From Salvelinus alpinus (Eukaryota > Chordata > Actinopteri > Salmoniformes > Salmonidae), in assembly GCF_045679555.1 (NCBI RefSeq), contig NC_092115.1, forward strand, positions 36,650,728 to 36,714,727: 64,000 nucleotides of DNA, read 5' to 3'. Below, piece after piece: positions 1-13,540 of the stretch. The translations under genes were made by a program, and so were the position numbers. Under the pieces are notes generated by a model. It was not told the DNA's origin. It searched no databases and worked only from the letters and a program-made list of their open reading frames with translations. How positions within the stretch are numbered: position 1 is the first letter of the stretch; each line of letters starts with the position of its first letter.

Positions 1-1070
<1,070 letters not shown>

Positions 1071-1072
1071 TA

Positions 1073-1530
<458 letters not shown>

Positions 1531-1635
1531 TTTTCACGCCAGTATTTGTATAGTATATTTTATAATGCAGATTGTGTTACATTAGGCAAATAATACATAG
1601 ACAGAAACAAAGACAGTCAGTCAGACAGGTAATAC

Positions 1636-2830
1636 CTGGTCCAGGTGAAGTTCTTTGGTTTGGGGTTTCCTCCAGACTCACAACGGAGTTCAGCTTCCTT
1701 CAGTCCCATGTACCAGTTGCCATCAAAGCCGGTGACAGATGCATCTGGGGGAACTATCAACACAAACAATGTCACTTTAATCCTAGCATGGCCATCTAGT
1801 TACCACCTGCCCATGGTGACAGCCGAGGGTAAACTCACATTGCACCACCAGGCGGTTGCTGATCCTGCGGGGTTGTTCCAGAGCAGGGTGCCAGACCAGG
1901 CAGTCCAACCGCATGCCATTCATGCTCCTCAGGGGGTGCAGGGAGAAGTGGGTGGACACAGCCCCGCCCTCGGAGCTGCGGTTCTGGGCCTGGCCAGGAA
2001 GGTCCGTGTCCCAGGTCAGGCGGGGTGGAGGGCGGGCCACGGAGCGGCAGGAGGCAGCCACGTGGAAGGACTGGCCCTCCTCCAGAACCACCGGGTCCAG
2101 AGAGGAGATGGGGAAGGCTGGGGGGAAGGGAGGGAGAGGGGCACGGTCAAGCTGAGGTATATTAGATTGCATTTTATACAGTTAAATAGAGTTTTTAAGT
2201 AAGGCTTTGGTCAGTCAGAACTGAGAGAGTTCCTTCAGTGGAAATTACTATGATGATTATAACAATGAAAATAGTAACTTGGTTTACATCTAGGATGAAA
2301 AGGAGGATGGTTAAAGAAATGTGTCTTACTCCACACAGTGAGTGACAGCTTCCTCTCAAAGTTCCCATAGGGGAATGTGCTGATGTGACAGATGTATTTC
2401 CCCTCATCAGACTCCTCCGTGGTCAGGATGAGCAGAGCAGAGTTCACCATGGAGCGACTGCTCTCAAACCTCACTCTCCCAGAGTACCGCCCAAACTCTG
2501 ATACAAAAACAAGACACGAGACAAAGGGACAGATTTGTTTCTGGTAAACATCAGTCATTGTAAACAAATGCAAGAAAACAACAGTATGATAGTGATTGAG
2601 TGATTACGTGATGTGTGAGGGCATGGTGTACCAACCTGTGTGTCCCTCTGTGCGGTGGGCGGTGATGATATGTTCCTTGGTGCCATCAGGTAGCTCCTTG
2701 ATCCAGCTGACCTGAACTACCTGCTCGTCCTCCTGAACCTGGAACTGACAGGGCAGCCGTGTCTCATCCTCCGTCATGGACCGCAGGGCAAAGGATGGAG
2801 GAGGCTCCACAAACCCACCCCTCACACACG
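1636..2830 (-). CDS. Nectin/PVR-family immunoglobulin receptor, ectodomain exons (partial gene)
   Basis: A cell-surface adhesion receptor of the nectin type. Four minus-strand exons join in phase: 2830-2636 and 2497-2330 (V domain), 2117-1839 (C1 domain), 1753-1636 (start of C2 domain). Each has AG/GT borders and phases agree (1, 1, 1, then 2 at the last donor). Ig landmarks are the V-domain cysteines in RLPCQFQ and KYICHIS with the core Trp in VSWIKELPDGT, the C1 cysteines in AASCRSV and RLDCLVW, and the C2 start TGFDGNWYMG with ELRCES. The last exon ends in KNFTWTR at a good GT donor, so membrane and cytoplasmic exons must follow beyond base 1; the left-hand Tc1 and GT repeat would be intronic. 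Nectin-4 lies in the same human band as VANGL2 and NCSTN, so a nectin-4-like ortholog is my inference; other nectins are not excluded. Confidence 0.82.
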
Positions 2831-3908
2831 CTGCTTTTTGTGAGAGAGGAGTGTGTGTGTTTGTGTGTGTTAGAGACAGAAACAAGGGTGAGAAGGGGTG
2901 TGAGAAAGAGTAATGCATAATCATCATAATAAACAAGAGCAAACATTTCCCTTTGAAATGTCTGGGGCGGATAGACAGTCTGTAGTTAATGATTCCTTCA
3001 CTCATGAATGATTACACCTATTTTACAGACAGGGAAGTGGGAAACAGACAGATACACACAGGGACTCAGAGGTAGAGTATGTGCCACAAAGCTGTTTAAC
3101 TTGCTTTTCCTGTTCATGACATTTGCCTTTATCACACCTCAGTTTGGCAGTCATGCTAAGGCCATTAATACACAAACACACTGACAAAAAGTGCACTTAC
3201 TCACCACAAACAAAGCCTACTTTTAACACAGGTATGGGCCTATACATGCTACAAAAACGTACTCATTACTAATCAATCAAAACAAAAGATGCAGGGAAAT
3301 AGCCTGTGTTTTTTGTTTTCCAAAGAATGTTACTCTACCACATTTCTATGGTGAATGTTGCTCAGCACTTGTCACCACCACTCCCTTTCCTAATAGTGTC
3401 ATGGTATGCAACAAAAATACACACTCAGATATAAAAGCTATATACATATATTTGTTGTTGAAAACCCATTCCCAAATCTTACCAAATCCCCATAACACCA
3501 ACCAGGCTGCCTCCCACTGGCTCTGATCCCAGACAGGTAACTTCATCCCTCGATTCACCAGTCCTCACAATATCAACTACAAGCTTCAAAATGTTATGAA
3601 ATAATTCCTTTTCGTAATCTCATTATTAGAAATATGAGAGTAAACTGGTGCCACTTAAAAGTGCAATTGAAGCAAAAAGATTCAGCTCCTAGCGCTGTTT
3701 ACGGTGGAGGCAGGTAGACAGGCTGTGCGTCAAGTTGGCAGTGCGTCAGGTGTTCGCCTCTCTTCGTTTATGCTTCATTAACCAGACTGTTACCATGGTT
3801 ACTTTATGGATTTTTAGTGTGACCAAAGTCGCCCTAAAAAAGACACAATAGTCTTCACAAGCCATAATGTTTAATAAAAATGACATTTACACTTACTTTC
3901 CCTGTTGT
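2831..3908. other. Upstream intron/5' region of the nectin-like gene
   Basis: No exon is firmly identified. A short GT-rich stretch occurs near 2850-2872. The only coding candidate is the weak first exon at 3483-3546. The rest is AT-rich sequence without recognised elements. Confidence 0.4.
3483..3546 (-). other. Possible first coding exon (signal peptide) of the nectin-like gene
   Basis: On the minus strand an ATG at 3546 opens 21 codons (MKLPVWDQ then a hydrophobic AAWLVLWGF) and ends at a consensus donor (G, then GTAAGA). The donor is phase 1, which fits the phase-1 acceptor at 2830. The hydrophobic core is short for a secretion signal and charged or polar residues precede it, so this may be chance. 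The true signal exon may lie elsewhere. Confidence 0.25.
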
Positions 3909-4135
3909 ACATGCTGGTTGAGAGAATGCCAAAAGTGTGCAAAGCGCTCAAGGCAAAGGGTGGCTACTTAGAAGAATCTCAAATATTAAACATATTTAAA
4001 AAAAAATGTGGTTACTACATGATTCCATATGTGTTATTTCATAGTTTTGATGTCTTCACTATTATTCTACAATGTAGAAAATAGTACAGATAAAGAAAAA
4101 CTGAGTAGGTGTGACCAAACTTGTGACTGGTACTG
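3909..4135 (+). mobile_element. Tc1-like transposon 3'-end fragment
   Basis: Matches the right end of the full-length element at 59632-61154: GGTTGAGAGAATGCCAA, then the transposase C-terminal region (AAGGGTGGCTACT), then an inverted-repeat tail ending GACTGGTACTG. Only the last 230 or so bases remain, so it is a dead fragment. Confidence 0.8.
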
Positions 4136-4602
4136 CACATACACAACATGTCCAAGAAAGAAATGACTTCCTAGTGAGGGTGGTAGGATGTTGTCACTAG
4201 AGGGTCATATTGAATAATGGGGTGCTGTGGAAAACAAAAGGCCATAAAAGAACTCCGAAGGGAACGAGTAGAAAGAGTGTTTTAGGTAAAAAAGAGAAGT
4301 TTAAACCCCATCGGAATTACTTTTCAATTCGACATCTTTCTCTGAATTAAAATTCAGATTCCATTACGTCTTTAATCATATTCTCGTCAGCAGGCTTACA
4401 GTATTGTTTTTCTTAACAGGACCAGAGAATGAAAGACAGGTCTTCATACAATCACAACTTTGTGTATGTGAGAAAAGCAGAGACGGGGAGAACAGGAGTA
4501 AAAACATGGAGCACACTATACAAGCTACTATTATCAATAAAGAAACATTCAAATCTTTGTACACACACCACCTCTTTTCCAAAAGTAAAAACATTTTTTT
4601 TT
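4136..4602. other. Spacer between Tc1 fragment and VANGL2 3' end
   Basis: AT-rich DNA with no recognised gene or repeat. Confidence 0.35.
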
Positions 4603-5597
4603 TATTGAATTAACTTAATAAAAAATATATAGAAAACAAAAACAACCTCATATAAAATGTATTTAAACCCACAATTCTAGCATGCATAAAAAAAACGGAA
4701 CGACAATCATTAGCGTTGATGTTATCATCAATTATGTCAAACCAGTTGTGAACTTTCATTGGTTGTTCTCACAGAAATGTACGGTATTAGAGTTCTAACT
4801 GCTTGAATAGAAATGATTGGCAGTCATGTTGTGGCTCAGAAGATGAACTGCACCAAACTGTTGTCTAAGTAGCAACATTAGGCTGCCAGTTTACAGTACA
4901 TCTGGGTTCGAACCGAGAGGTTTAGTGGTCAGAGAAGTGGTTCTTTGCCAGAGATCACCGGCCAGCATTTCATAGTTCACACATGGGTAAGGCTGTTACT
5001 GTGCTTGTTTGAATGTTTTACAAATGTGGCACAATCTGGTGATTTGCTATGACTGCAGACAACTTGCAGTGAGGATACAATCACATGTCCCTGGTCAGAG
5101 TGAGATGGGTGGAGGACAGTGGACACAGGATAAAGACAAGGCAAGTCCATTCAAATCAGCTTCATGGAACAAAAGGTTATGCAGGAAAGTCAGTCTGAGA
5201 AACATTGTAAGAATGCTGTCCCAAGGCAGGAATGATTTACTCACTCAATGTTATCAAATCATGATAACGTTTGTGTAAAAAAGGCCAGTGTACAATTAAA
5301 TGATACCACATATACATGGAATAAGACTCTACAACACACAGTCTCTCAGTTACAACAAGCTCAGGAATGTAGTTCCTTTGCAAACTGATGGAGACAGTTG
5401 GCCTACAGACAAGAAACACCTTAAGGGAATTTTACAGTGTCATAAAACATGGTCAAGGCATCCATTTTCTGTCTTTGGAAGATCGTAACTTCCTCCCATT
5501 CTGTTAACATCCATGACAATGGTTCAATAGGAGAGTACATGATGATCTAGCACCCTGCGTATCCCAGTAGGATCAGGGGCCTCCACTGACCCCCCCT
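4603..5597 (-). other. Likely VANGL2 3' untranslated region
   Basis: Starts directly after the VANGL2 stop codon. A minus-strand AATAAA (TTTATT on the plus strand, next to the T-run near 4600) is a possible polyadenylation signal about 1 kb downstream of the stop. No coding capacity. The exact poly(A) site cannot be fixed from sequence alone. Confidence 0.4.
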
Positions 5598-8500
5598 TCA
5601 CACAGAGGTCTCCGACTGCAGCCTCATCACAAACTTGTGGCTCTTGGGGTCGATAAACTCCTCACCGATACGCAGGAAGGGGAGGGGCTGCACCGTGACG
5701 ACAAGGGAGAAGTCGAGGCGGCGCAGGGAGAAGACCAGACCCTGACGCAGGGCAGAGGTTACCGGCTCCTCGCTCACTAGAGTCCACTGGCGCCCCCTGC
5801 CATTCTCACGCTGGTACTGCATGGTAGGGCCTGGGCTCACATAACGCTCCAGGAATGCCTGGACAGACAAGATAAAATACAGCCTTTCAAAATCAACCTG
5901 AATAAGGAAGACATGTGAATGGGTAAAAAGAAGATGAGTAGTTGTGTACAAGTTAGAATTTGAATTCTAGATCTGATCAAATGCATGCTATTTTTTAGGG
6001 CTGGGAGGATACCAGTATAGCGATGCACTTGAGTATTGTGGCAAGGAAAGCGTATTTGACTTCTTTAGGAAAGTCCTAATGTTGAAAACAAATATAATTA
6101 TGCCGTCATCCAGCCACATGTATTTATTTTCCAAGCTGTAGCAGACAATATTTTACATATAGCAGGTTTTTAAAACCAAACAGTAAGGTCTGCTTCGTGT
6201 TTTAATTTTTGTAATGGAAAAAATATCGCAACACTGGTATCATCCCGGCCCTTCTATTTATCCCAAAAGCTGGTGTAACATTGTACCCAGAGTCACACAA
6301 TGTACCTCTTCTATTTTAACATGATATATTATAGACTCCAAGAGAACATGATCAATTCTGCTCACCTTGGGGGTCATGTTGTGGGTGATACAGAACTGCA
6401 GGTGCGTGAGGATGCTCTCCATGCTGTGGTAGGGCTGCTGGCGCGTGGTCCTCAGGTACTTCTGCATGGCCCGCGCCATGGGGGCGAAGATGGCCTGAGC
6501 CGCCTCCCGGGGGTCCATCACCTCACGGGGGTGTTTGTGGGACGAGCCTGCGGGGTCATCATCATGGAGACGCTTGATGTGGGTGAAGGCCTCTTCCACC
6601 GCCACTACCAACCTGGACAACGCCACAATAAATCATTATGATCAGTGTTAGTGTTATTAATACCATCAGCAACAGCACTATGATACAGGAGAACTCAATG
6701 GGCAGTGGCATCAGTCATCATAACTGAGCCTGAAATACACTATGAAAAGGGACTGGTTATCCTCCAGCAACGTACATAGCAACAAGACTCACTGGAGACA
6801 AACAGAACAGGGACATTAACAGGGTTCTTCTTTCCCTAATCACTTTAAAAGCATATTACAGACATGTATAGGGGGACAGGATGTGGTCGGTCTTACCTGG
6901 CCTTGCGCTTGCGGCACCTGCGGTCCATCTCGGCCTCCTCGTAGTAGTACTCGTTGTGGGAGTTGTCTCTCCTGCGGGCCGCAGCAGCGATCATGGCCCG
7001 GGACTGACTGGTGGAGTTATTGGTGCTGTTCTCTGTGGATCAATACATCAGTCAGTGGATGGATTAATAGGAGGGAGGGAGGATAGATGGATGAGTGGGT
7101 TGACAAATTACTGGATGGGTGGATTGATGGACAGTTGGACGGATGAATGGAAAGATACTGTAAGGTAGAGCGATAGAGGGGGGTGTAGAATGCTGTTTAC
7201 CGTCCAGTGAGTAGACTTTGAATCCAGACATCTTCTTGGAGAGGATGGACTTGGGCAGGTTGAGCAGGGCAGGGTTGTAGACTGGGAAGTCCCTGTAGTA
7301 CTGATCCAGCACCCACACTGCTGCCCTCTGGATACTGGAACACACAATCATCTTCAATACTATCAACATCGCAATGAGGATACGTGAACAGCACAATGCA
7401 CAGCACAGACGCACAGAGACAAACACGTACACACACTCACTGACCTGAGGTGTCCGACGTTGTAGAAGCGACTAGCCCCGTCTGTGGCGCGCACCACCTT
7501 GAGGCAGAAGGCAGGCTGCAGGTGTCTGACCTCCAGCAGCACCAGGGCCAGGTACTGGATGAAGAGCAGCGCGTCCACCAGCGACGCCGCATACTCCACG
7601 ATGCCTCTGTAGTCCTTCTCCCGTGGCTCCAGCACGCGCACGCCGTAGAACAGCCAGTAGGACGCCACGAACAGGAACACCAGCACCATGAGCAGGCAGC
7701 GGAAGACAAAGAAGCGGGGCAGGGTGGCGCGTGGCGGGCGCAGGAACAGCGCCCAGGAGGAGATGAGGAGCACCAGGAGTTTGAAGGCCAGGGAGACGTA
7801 GAGACCCTCGCAGGGCGTGCCGCAGGGCTCCAGGGCCTCACGCCACAGCAGCTGGGGGAGGACCAGGAAGGCCAGGGGGGTGACCAGAGCGAACAGGCCT
7901 AGGCAGCCACCCAGCACAGGCCCCAGGAAGCGCTTGCATTCCAGGGGGGACGATTCCTCCAGCTCCTTGGAGACACGCGTCAGGTCCTCGTTGGACACGC
8001 TGTGTTCTGATGTGCCTGTGACCACAGTGGTGGTCTCGCCCCAGTTGTCATCCTGCAGACAGAGACAGAGACATCGAGTAAACGTGGAGGAGAGATTGGA
8101 GGGGGGCTTTATAGAGATATAAAAGGATAGAGAGGTGGTGAATTGGATGGGTAGGGAAGATAACGGGACCTGGCGTTTTTCTGACCGCATAACCTGATCC
8201 TGGTTCAGTCACATGGTCAGGAAAAACCAACGTCCCTATTATGAGAGAAATAAATATGGAGATCTAGAGGGGTTGAAGAGGAGTAGGTTGTGATTCTAAC
8301 CCGGTCATCGCCGCGGGTCGACTCTGCGTCTAATAGTGACTCCCCAGGGGCCTGGATGGTGACAGACTTGTCCCCACGGCTGCTGCCGTCTCTGCTCTTG
8401 GAGCGATGTCTGTCCCGCCGATCCCTGGGTAAAAGAAACAGGACAGCCACACAGTTATGTCAGCGTGTTAAGCCTCTGTCATTGCATAACCGAGGCCTGG

Positions 8501-8756
8501 GGGTACATGTGTTTTGTGTGTGGTTGCTCACCAATGTGCCCATTGACTAATGGATCGATGTGTGTGCGTATTACAAATGCGTTTGAGCCTAGTGTTTCAC
8601 TAAAACATTTGTGGAACGACTGTTTAAAGTGTACTTGCACGCTTGTGCCTTTTTTGTTGTTGTTGTCGGACTGACCCTCTGGTACCTGTGCTTGCGGGAA
8701 CTGCGGGAGTGGGACGACTTGTAGGAGTAGCCCGAGTACTGTGACTCGTTGTCCAT
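5598..8756 (-). CDS. vangl2: VANGL2, Van Gogh-like planar cell polarity protein 2 (complete coding sequence, 7 exons)
   Basis: A four-pass membrane protein of the core planar cell polarity complex; it works with Prickle and opposes Frizzled/Dishevelled in convergent extension. Coding exons on the minus strand: 8756-8686, 8424-8301, 8052-7445, 7334-7201, 7032-6897, 6612-6366, 5858-5598. All have AG/GT borders and compatible phases, giving 1581 bp and 526 aa, close to the family length of about 521. The start is ATG with [14 protein letters not shown]; a Ser/Arg-rich N-terminus and SVTIQAPGE follow. Membrane segments lie at about 108-130, 146-169, 181-202 and 216-239. The cytoplasmic tail contains [27 protein letters not shown] and [12 protein letters not shown]. 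It ends in the class I PDZ ligand ETSV. No lesions are seen. A 5' untranslated exon probably lies upstream. VANGL1 is less likely given the NCSTN and nectin neighbours. Confidence 0.97.
5998..6251. repeat. MITE in the last VANGL2 intron
   Basis: About 255 bp bounded by inverted repeats: AGGGCTGGGAGGATACCAGT on the left, and ACTGGTATCATCCCGGCCCT on the right, which reads as its near reverse complement. It has no coding capacity and an AT-rich centre. It is probably a hAT-type non-autonomous element. It lies between coding exons 6 and 7. Confidence 0.65.
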
Positions 8757-9132
8757 GTCTCGGGTCGGTGGATGAGGTTGACAGGCCCCTCTCCCCCCCC
8801 GTGCCTCGTTCCCTGATTCTGCCCAGCTGGCTCTTGAGCTCGGAGATGGACTTGGTGGATAGGGCCAGAGGCAGCTTTAGCAGCTCAACCTTACTCCTGA
8901 GAGAATCTATCTTGGAGGCCAAAGGACAGGGAGAAGAGCCCACCAGACAGATGGAATCAGGGAAACAATGGACTAGAAAAAGGAGGGTAGGAAGAAGAGA
9001 AGACAGACTAGACAGGGGGGGGTGAAAAGATATGATTATGAGTAGGATGGGGGGGGTTGAAGTGGACAGGCCCTGAAATAGAGAGAAGGGAATTAGTGAC
9101 AAAAACAAACTCCTATCCCGAATCTGGTGTTT
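8757..9132. other. DNA just upstream of the VANGL2 start codon
   Basis: Contains the VANGL2 5' untranslated sequence next to the ATG, then intron. A long minus-strand open frame here (to about 9108) is low-complexity Ser/Leu/Pro and has no recognised domain. The untranslated acceptor could not be fixed. Confidence 0.35.
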
Positions 9133-9300
9133 AAATCCAACCCAATTTCATTTTACATTTCATTTTTTGTCATTTAGCAGTTGCTCTTATTCAGAGCAAC
9201 TTACAGTTAGTGCATTCATCTTAAAATAGCTAGGTGGGACAACCACATGTCTCAGTCATAGTAAGTACATTTTTCCTCAACGTAGCTTTCAGCACACTCA
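9133..9300. repeat. Fish SINE-like interspersed repeat
   Basis: Carries the common fish repeat core CATTTAGCAG then CTCTTATTCAGAGCAACTTA, followed by AGTTAGTGCATTCATCTTAA. No intact Pol III boxes were identified. Confidence 0.55.
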
Positions 9301-9335
9301 ATGCTAGTGGGGAGAGGGTGGGGGCGGGTTCTGTT

Positions 9336-9780
9336 TTTTTTTTTTTTTTTTTTTAAACCTTTATTTAATCAGGTAAGACCAATTGAGGTTAAAAAACTAT
9401 TTTGCGGGAGCGACCTGACAATGAGGCAAAACAGGGAAATAGCAGCATGTACATAAAATATTACCGAAAAATACAAAATACAGACAAAGTTTCACAAGTC
9501 CAGAGGGAAACTGGTTCCACCATTGTGGTGCCAGGACAGAGAGGAGCTTTGACTGGGCTGAGTGGGAGCTGCCCTCCCATAGGGGTGGGTGGGTCAAGAG
9601 ACCAGAGGTGGCAGAGCAGGGTACTGGGGTTTGGGGTGTAGGGTTTAAGCATAGCCTGAAAGTGTTTGTGGGTATTTGACCCTGACCGTCTGCGCAACTG
9701 AAGACATGTTACCTCTCGGGGTGAATACAAGCCTTTTGATCTCAGACAGGGTTGGCCCTCAACTAGTTCTACAGACAATA
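9336..9780. repeat. Salmonid interspersed repeat (T-tract, CCTTTATTTAATCAGGTAAG type)
   Basis: Starts with a T-run of about 22 bases, then a family signature (CCTTTATTTAATCAGGTAAG, GCGACCTGACAATGAGGCAA) and a G-rich body with GTGGGTGGGTCAAGAG. Open frames on the minus strand are Pro/Ser-rich and not gene-like. Confidence 0.5.
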
Positions 9781-10376
9781 CGTCTGCAGTGAGCCGAGGT
9801 CCAGGAAAGCTTACAGATCTGATACAATGGAGTCATATTGGATTACTGTGTTTTCACAAACTTGTTTGCCCTCGCCCTCTCTTTCCCTATCTCACATTCC
9901 CTCTTGGTCTCCCTTGGCCCCCTGGGTAACAGGGCCTCTCCGCTTCTGGTGATGATGAAAATAGGGTGTTCAGATGGAGGGAATTGGAGGCTGACAGTTT
10001 CCATGGAAATGGACCTTACATCACCCTCTCCTACCCCGAGAAACTGTATTGGCTTACCATGTTAATTGGACAGTTTGATTTGTCACATATGGGGCAATAG
10101 TCAGTCATGGCCATGCATGCTGGGCATTACATTTAACAACTAACTCCATTAAACTGCCAGTCTATTCTTAACTGTGTGTATCTGTTTACATGCACAAGTT
10201 GACTTGAGCCTCGTCTTGGGAAGTGCCCCACTGTTTATGCTATAAAAACCCATAGCCTTTGTACCCTCCAATGGAAACCTAAGGGCCCCTGAGCATTTGC
10301 TGAACTTCAGCTCCCATCACATGCTGTGCAGCCCTGGGAGGGTGTGGTGCATATAAGAGTTTTTTTTTTTACATGG
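9781..10376. other. Unannotated stretch upstream of VANGL2
   Basis: No gene or repeat recognised; a T-run sits near 10360. Presumably VANGL2 first intron or upstream DNA. Confidence 0.35.
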
Positions 10377-10830
10377 GCGATACATTGGCGATTATATATG
10401 ACAACTACAAGGAACAACATGAAACTTCTAAAGAAGCCAGGCTTGGTATTTATAGCAGATTTTGAAAAGGCCTTTGAAAAAGTAATACTGGATTTTATAT
10501 ATAAATGCCTGGATTTTTTCCATTTCAATGAGTCTCTTATTCAATGGGTAAAAGTAATGTATAGTAATCCCAGGTGTAAAATAGTAAATAGTGGCTACTT
10601 CTGAGAGTTTTGAACCATTACGAGGAGTTAAACATAGGGTGCCCACTGTCACCATATCAATTCGCTATGGCCATCGAAATGCTAGCTATTAAAAGCAGAT
10701 CAAATAACAGAGGATTAGAAATCCAAAGCCTAAAAACAAAAAGGTGTCCATGTATGCCAATGAATATGAACTGGGTGGGCTGAGATTAAATATAAAAGCA
10801 CTAAATCTCAAAAAGCTTCACTTACACAAA
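10377..10830 (+). pseudogene. L1-type LINE reverse transcriptase fragment
   Basis: Translates to an L1-like RT segment, FIADFEKAFEKV (motif A with the catalytic Asp), then NPRCKIVNSGYF. A stop follows at about 10600 and then scrambled remnants of the RQG..LSPYLF region, FAIEMLA-like sequence and a residual VSMYA(D) site near 10745. It is 5'- and 3'-truncated and directly abuts a Tc1 relic. Confidence 0.8.
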
Positions 10831-11912
10831 AGTTTTATGTTAGCACAGCTGAAAACTGTTGTTCTGATTAAAGAAGCAATACAACTGGCCTTCTTTAGAC
10901 TGGCTGAGTATCTGGAGCATCAGCATTTGTGTACAGGCTCAAAATGGCCAGAAACAAAGCACTTTCTTCTGAAACTCCTCAGTCTATTCTTGTTCTGAGA
11001 AATGAAGGCTATTCCAATGCGAGAAATTGGCAAGAAACTGAAGATCTCGTACAACGCTGTGTACTACTCCCTTCACAGAACAGCGAAAACTGGATCTAAC
11101 CAGAATAGAAAGAGGAGTGGGAGGCCACAGTGCACAACTGAGCAAGAGGACAAGTACATTAAAGTGTCTAGTTTGGGAAACTGACGCCTGACAAGTCCTC
11201 AACTGGCAGCTTCAATAAATAGTACCCGCAAAACACCAGTCTCAACGTCAACAGTGAAGAGGCGACTCCAGGATGCTGGCCTTCTAGGCAGGAGTTGACG
11301 CCATCTGTCAAGCATGGTGTAGGTATTGTGACGGTCTGGGGGTGCTTTGGTGGTGGTAAAGTGGGAGATTTGTACAGGGTAAAAGGGATCTTGAAGAAGG
11401 AAGGCTATCACACCATTTTGCAATGCCATGCCATACAGTGGATGGTACTTAATTGGAGCCAATTTCATCCTACAACAGGACAATGACCCAAACCACAGCT
11501 CCAAACTATGCAAGAACTATTTAGGGAAGAAGTCAGCTGGTATTCTGTCTATAATGGAGTGGCCAGCACAGTCACCAGATCTCAACCCTATTGAGCTGTT
11601 GTGGGAGCAGCTTGACCGTATGGTACAGAAGAAGTGCCCATTAAGCCAACCAAATTGTGGGAGGTGCTTCAGGAAGCATGGAATGACTAGAATGCCAAAG
11701 GTCTGCAAGGCTGTAATTGCTGCAAATGGAGGATTCTTTGACGAAAGCAAAGTTTGAAGGACACAATTATTATTTCAATTTAAAAAAATCATTATTTATA
11801 ACCTTGTCAACGTCTTGACTATATTTCCTATTCATTTTGCAACTCATTTCATGTATGGTTTCATGGAAAACGAGGACATTTCTCAGTGACCCCGAACTTT
11901 TGAACGGTAATG
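10831..11912 (+). mobile_element. Tc1-like transposon relic (second family), internally deleted
   Basis: Contains the helix-turn-helix region (MREIGKKLKISYNAVYYSLH at 11020-11080, RRLQDAGLLGR near 11260-11290) and then jumps at about 11294 to TPSVKHGVGIVTVWGCFGGG. This deletes the first catalytic Asp and its surroundings. The second half keeps ILQQDNDPNHSS and [11 protein letters not shown]. It ends with an inverted-repeat tail matching CCCGAACTTTTGAACGG. There is a stop after SSLGN and frameshifts around 11290 and 11480. The left inverted repeat is missing. Not functional. Confidence 0.87.
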
Positions 11913-12010
11913 CGTGTGTGTATATAAGATCTAGCCATACCACCATAGCAATACATACCACCATAGATGGCACCATAGTAAATGGGGGATTGTTTCTCAG
12001 GGTTAATCCT

Positions 12011-12168
12011 TGCCAGAAGATACTGTCCCTACCATTATGCTTGTTTACAGTGAGCTGCACTGGGGTTGAAGGCAATCATGGTAACCATGATGGTAACCAT
12101 GATTGCCTTCCAACCCCAGTGTAGCTCACTGTAAACAAGCGTAACGGTAGGGCCAGTATCTTCTGGCA
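12011..12168. repeat. Near-perfect fold-back palindrome (158 bp)
   Basis: Arms 12011-12082 and 12096-12168 are reverse complements with about four mismatches and one indel, separated by a 13-base centre. Weaker complementarity continues a few bases further out on each side. Such a structure could extrude as a hairpin. It is probably a fold-back MITE; no coding sequence. Confidence 0.9.
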
Positions 12169-13200
12169 AATCTAATCCATATAATGTAGATAGGGAAAAT
12201 ATGCAAACATCTGCCGAGTATGCTGGCATCTATCAGATTCATCTGCCACTGCTTGTAGAAAATTCATACACAAGCAAGCCCAGTACCCACTCTGACCCCT
12301 TGAGTAGCTACCTCAAATGAAAGTCAAATGATATATCCAAATCAACCTCAGTCACTCTTAGAAGTCTAATCTGGCCCTGTTGTCAGGGATTTAAGATAAT
12401 GACCCAGTCAGATAAGCCAACGCCAAAGGCAGGGCTTGCCTGACCGTGCATAAACTATCATGCACGTCTCGTTGCCCCACAGTGAGCATCACAGATGCCT
12501 TTACCTTTTCTGAGTACACATCTCTCTCTCTTCGCATGGCTCTACAATTACTAGCCTAATATAATATGACAACATCTCCTTCATCTCTTCCAAATCTTAA
12601 TGCTTTAATGGAGCTTGGTAAATATAAACAGAGGAGGTGATATACCTCTAACTACATCCCCACACAGAAATACCATTCAAAGCCATTGGACAAATCAACG
12701 TTTTCTACATTTCATGAAATCCAAACTTCCACCAGCTGTTTGAGGGAGTGGAAAAGTCCAAACAACTGATTGTGGCAACGAGGTATGTAACTTCATGTAT
12801 GAGTAATATGAAGCCAAAAGACTTCAACTGTGAAAATAAACATGCACAGCCCAGTACAGTGGTAGAGAGTGAGTGAGTATGAGGGGGCCACACACACCAT
12901 TTCAACCCCCACCCACCTACTGCTAACTGCAGTGACAACAGAAAACCAAGTGAAAAACAGACAACTGCACTCTCAACCTTTGTGCCCAGTGCTCCTATGA
13001 AGTGGAGCAGGTGTAAAAGTGGAGCAGGTGTACAATGTAAAAGATGGGGTGTGACCAAATCAACATACGGTCTATGGACTGGACAAAGCAGGCTTGTTAC
13101 AACATTGTTACCAGAGGGGCAAGACAGTTTACCATTCACCTGCCAAGAAACTTTTCTGTGACCATATCCAAGCATGGATTTGAGGTTACCACTGTCCAAA
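12169..13200. other. Unannotated stretch
   Basis: No gene, RNA or recognised transposon. A short tandem near 13005-13035 repeats GTGGAGCAGGTGTA twice. A minus-strand open frame at 12705-13199 has no recognisable domain. Confidence 0.35.
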
Positions 13201-13540
13201 GTCTTGCCTCAATCACCACTTGTCTATTTTGTCGTGATGTGCCCTTTGTGCTGTTGTCTGTGCCCAAAAATGTTTGTACCCTGTTTTGTGCTGCTGCCAT
13301 GTTGTGTTGCTACCATGCTGTGTTGTCATGTGTTGATGCCATGCTATGTTGTCATCTTAGGTCTCTCTTCATGTAGTGTTGTGTTGTCTCTGGTCGTGAT
13401 GTGCAATTTGTCCAATATTTTAATTTAATTTATTTTTAATCTCAGCCCTCATCCCCACAGGAGGGCTTTTACCTTTTGGTAGGCCATCATTGTAAATAAT
13501 TTGTTCTTAACTGACTTGCCTAGTTAAATAAAAAAATAAA
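13201..13540 (+). repeat. Salmonid interspersed repeat with AATAAA-like tail
   Basis: A known-type salmonid repeat with imperfect tandem GCCATGTTGTGTTG-like units, then TGTCGTGATGTG-like and GTAGGCCATCATTGTAAATA-like blocks, ending in GACTTGCCTAGTTAAATAAA. No coding capacity. Confidence 0.6.

Noticed and set aside
4895..4960. GGTTCGAACC as a tRNA or SINE B box
   Set aside because: No matching A box or tRNA arms upstream; likely chance.
7437..8122. Long plus- and minus-strand frames overlapping VANGL2 exon 3
   Set aside because: They are alternative-frame translations of the GC-rich VANGL2 coding exon.
8479..9108. 209-codon minus-strand frame upstream of VANGL2
   Set aside because: It overlaps the VANGL2 first coding exon in another frame; low-complexity Ser/Leu composition and no domain.
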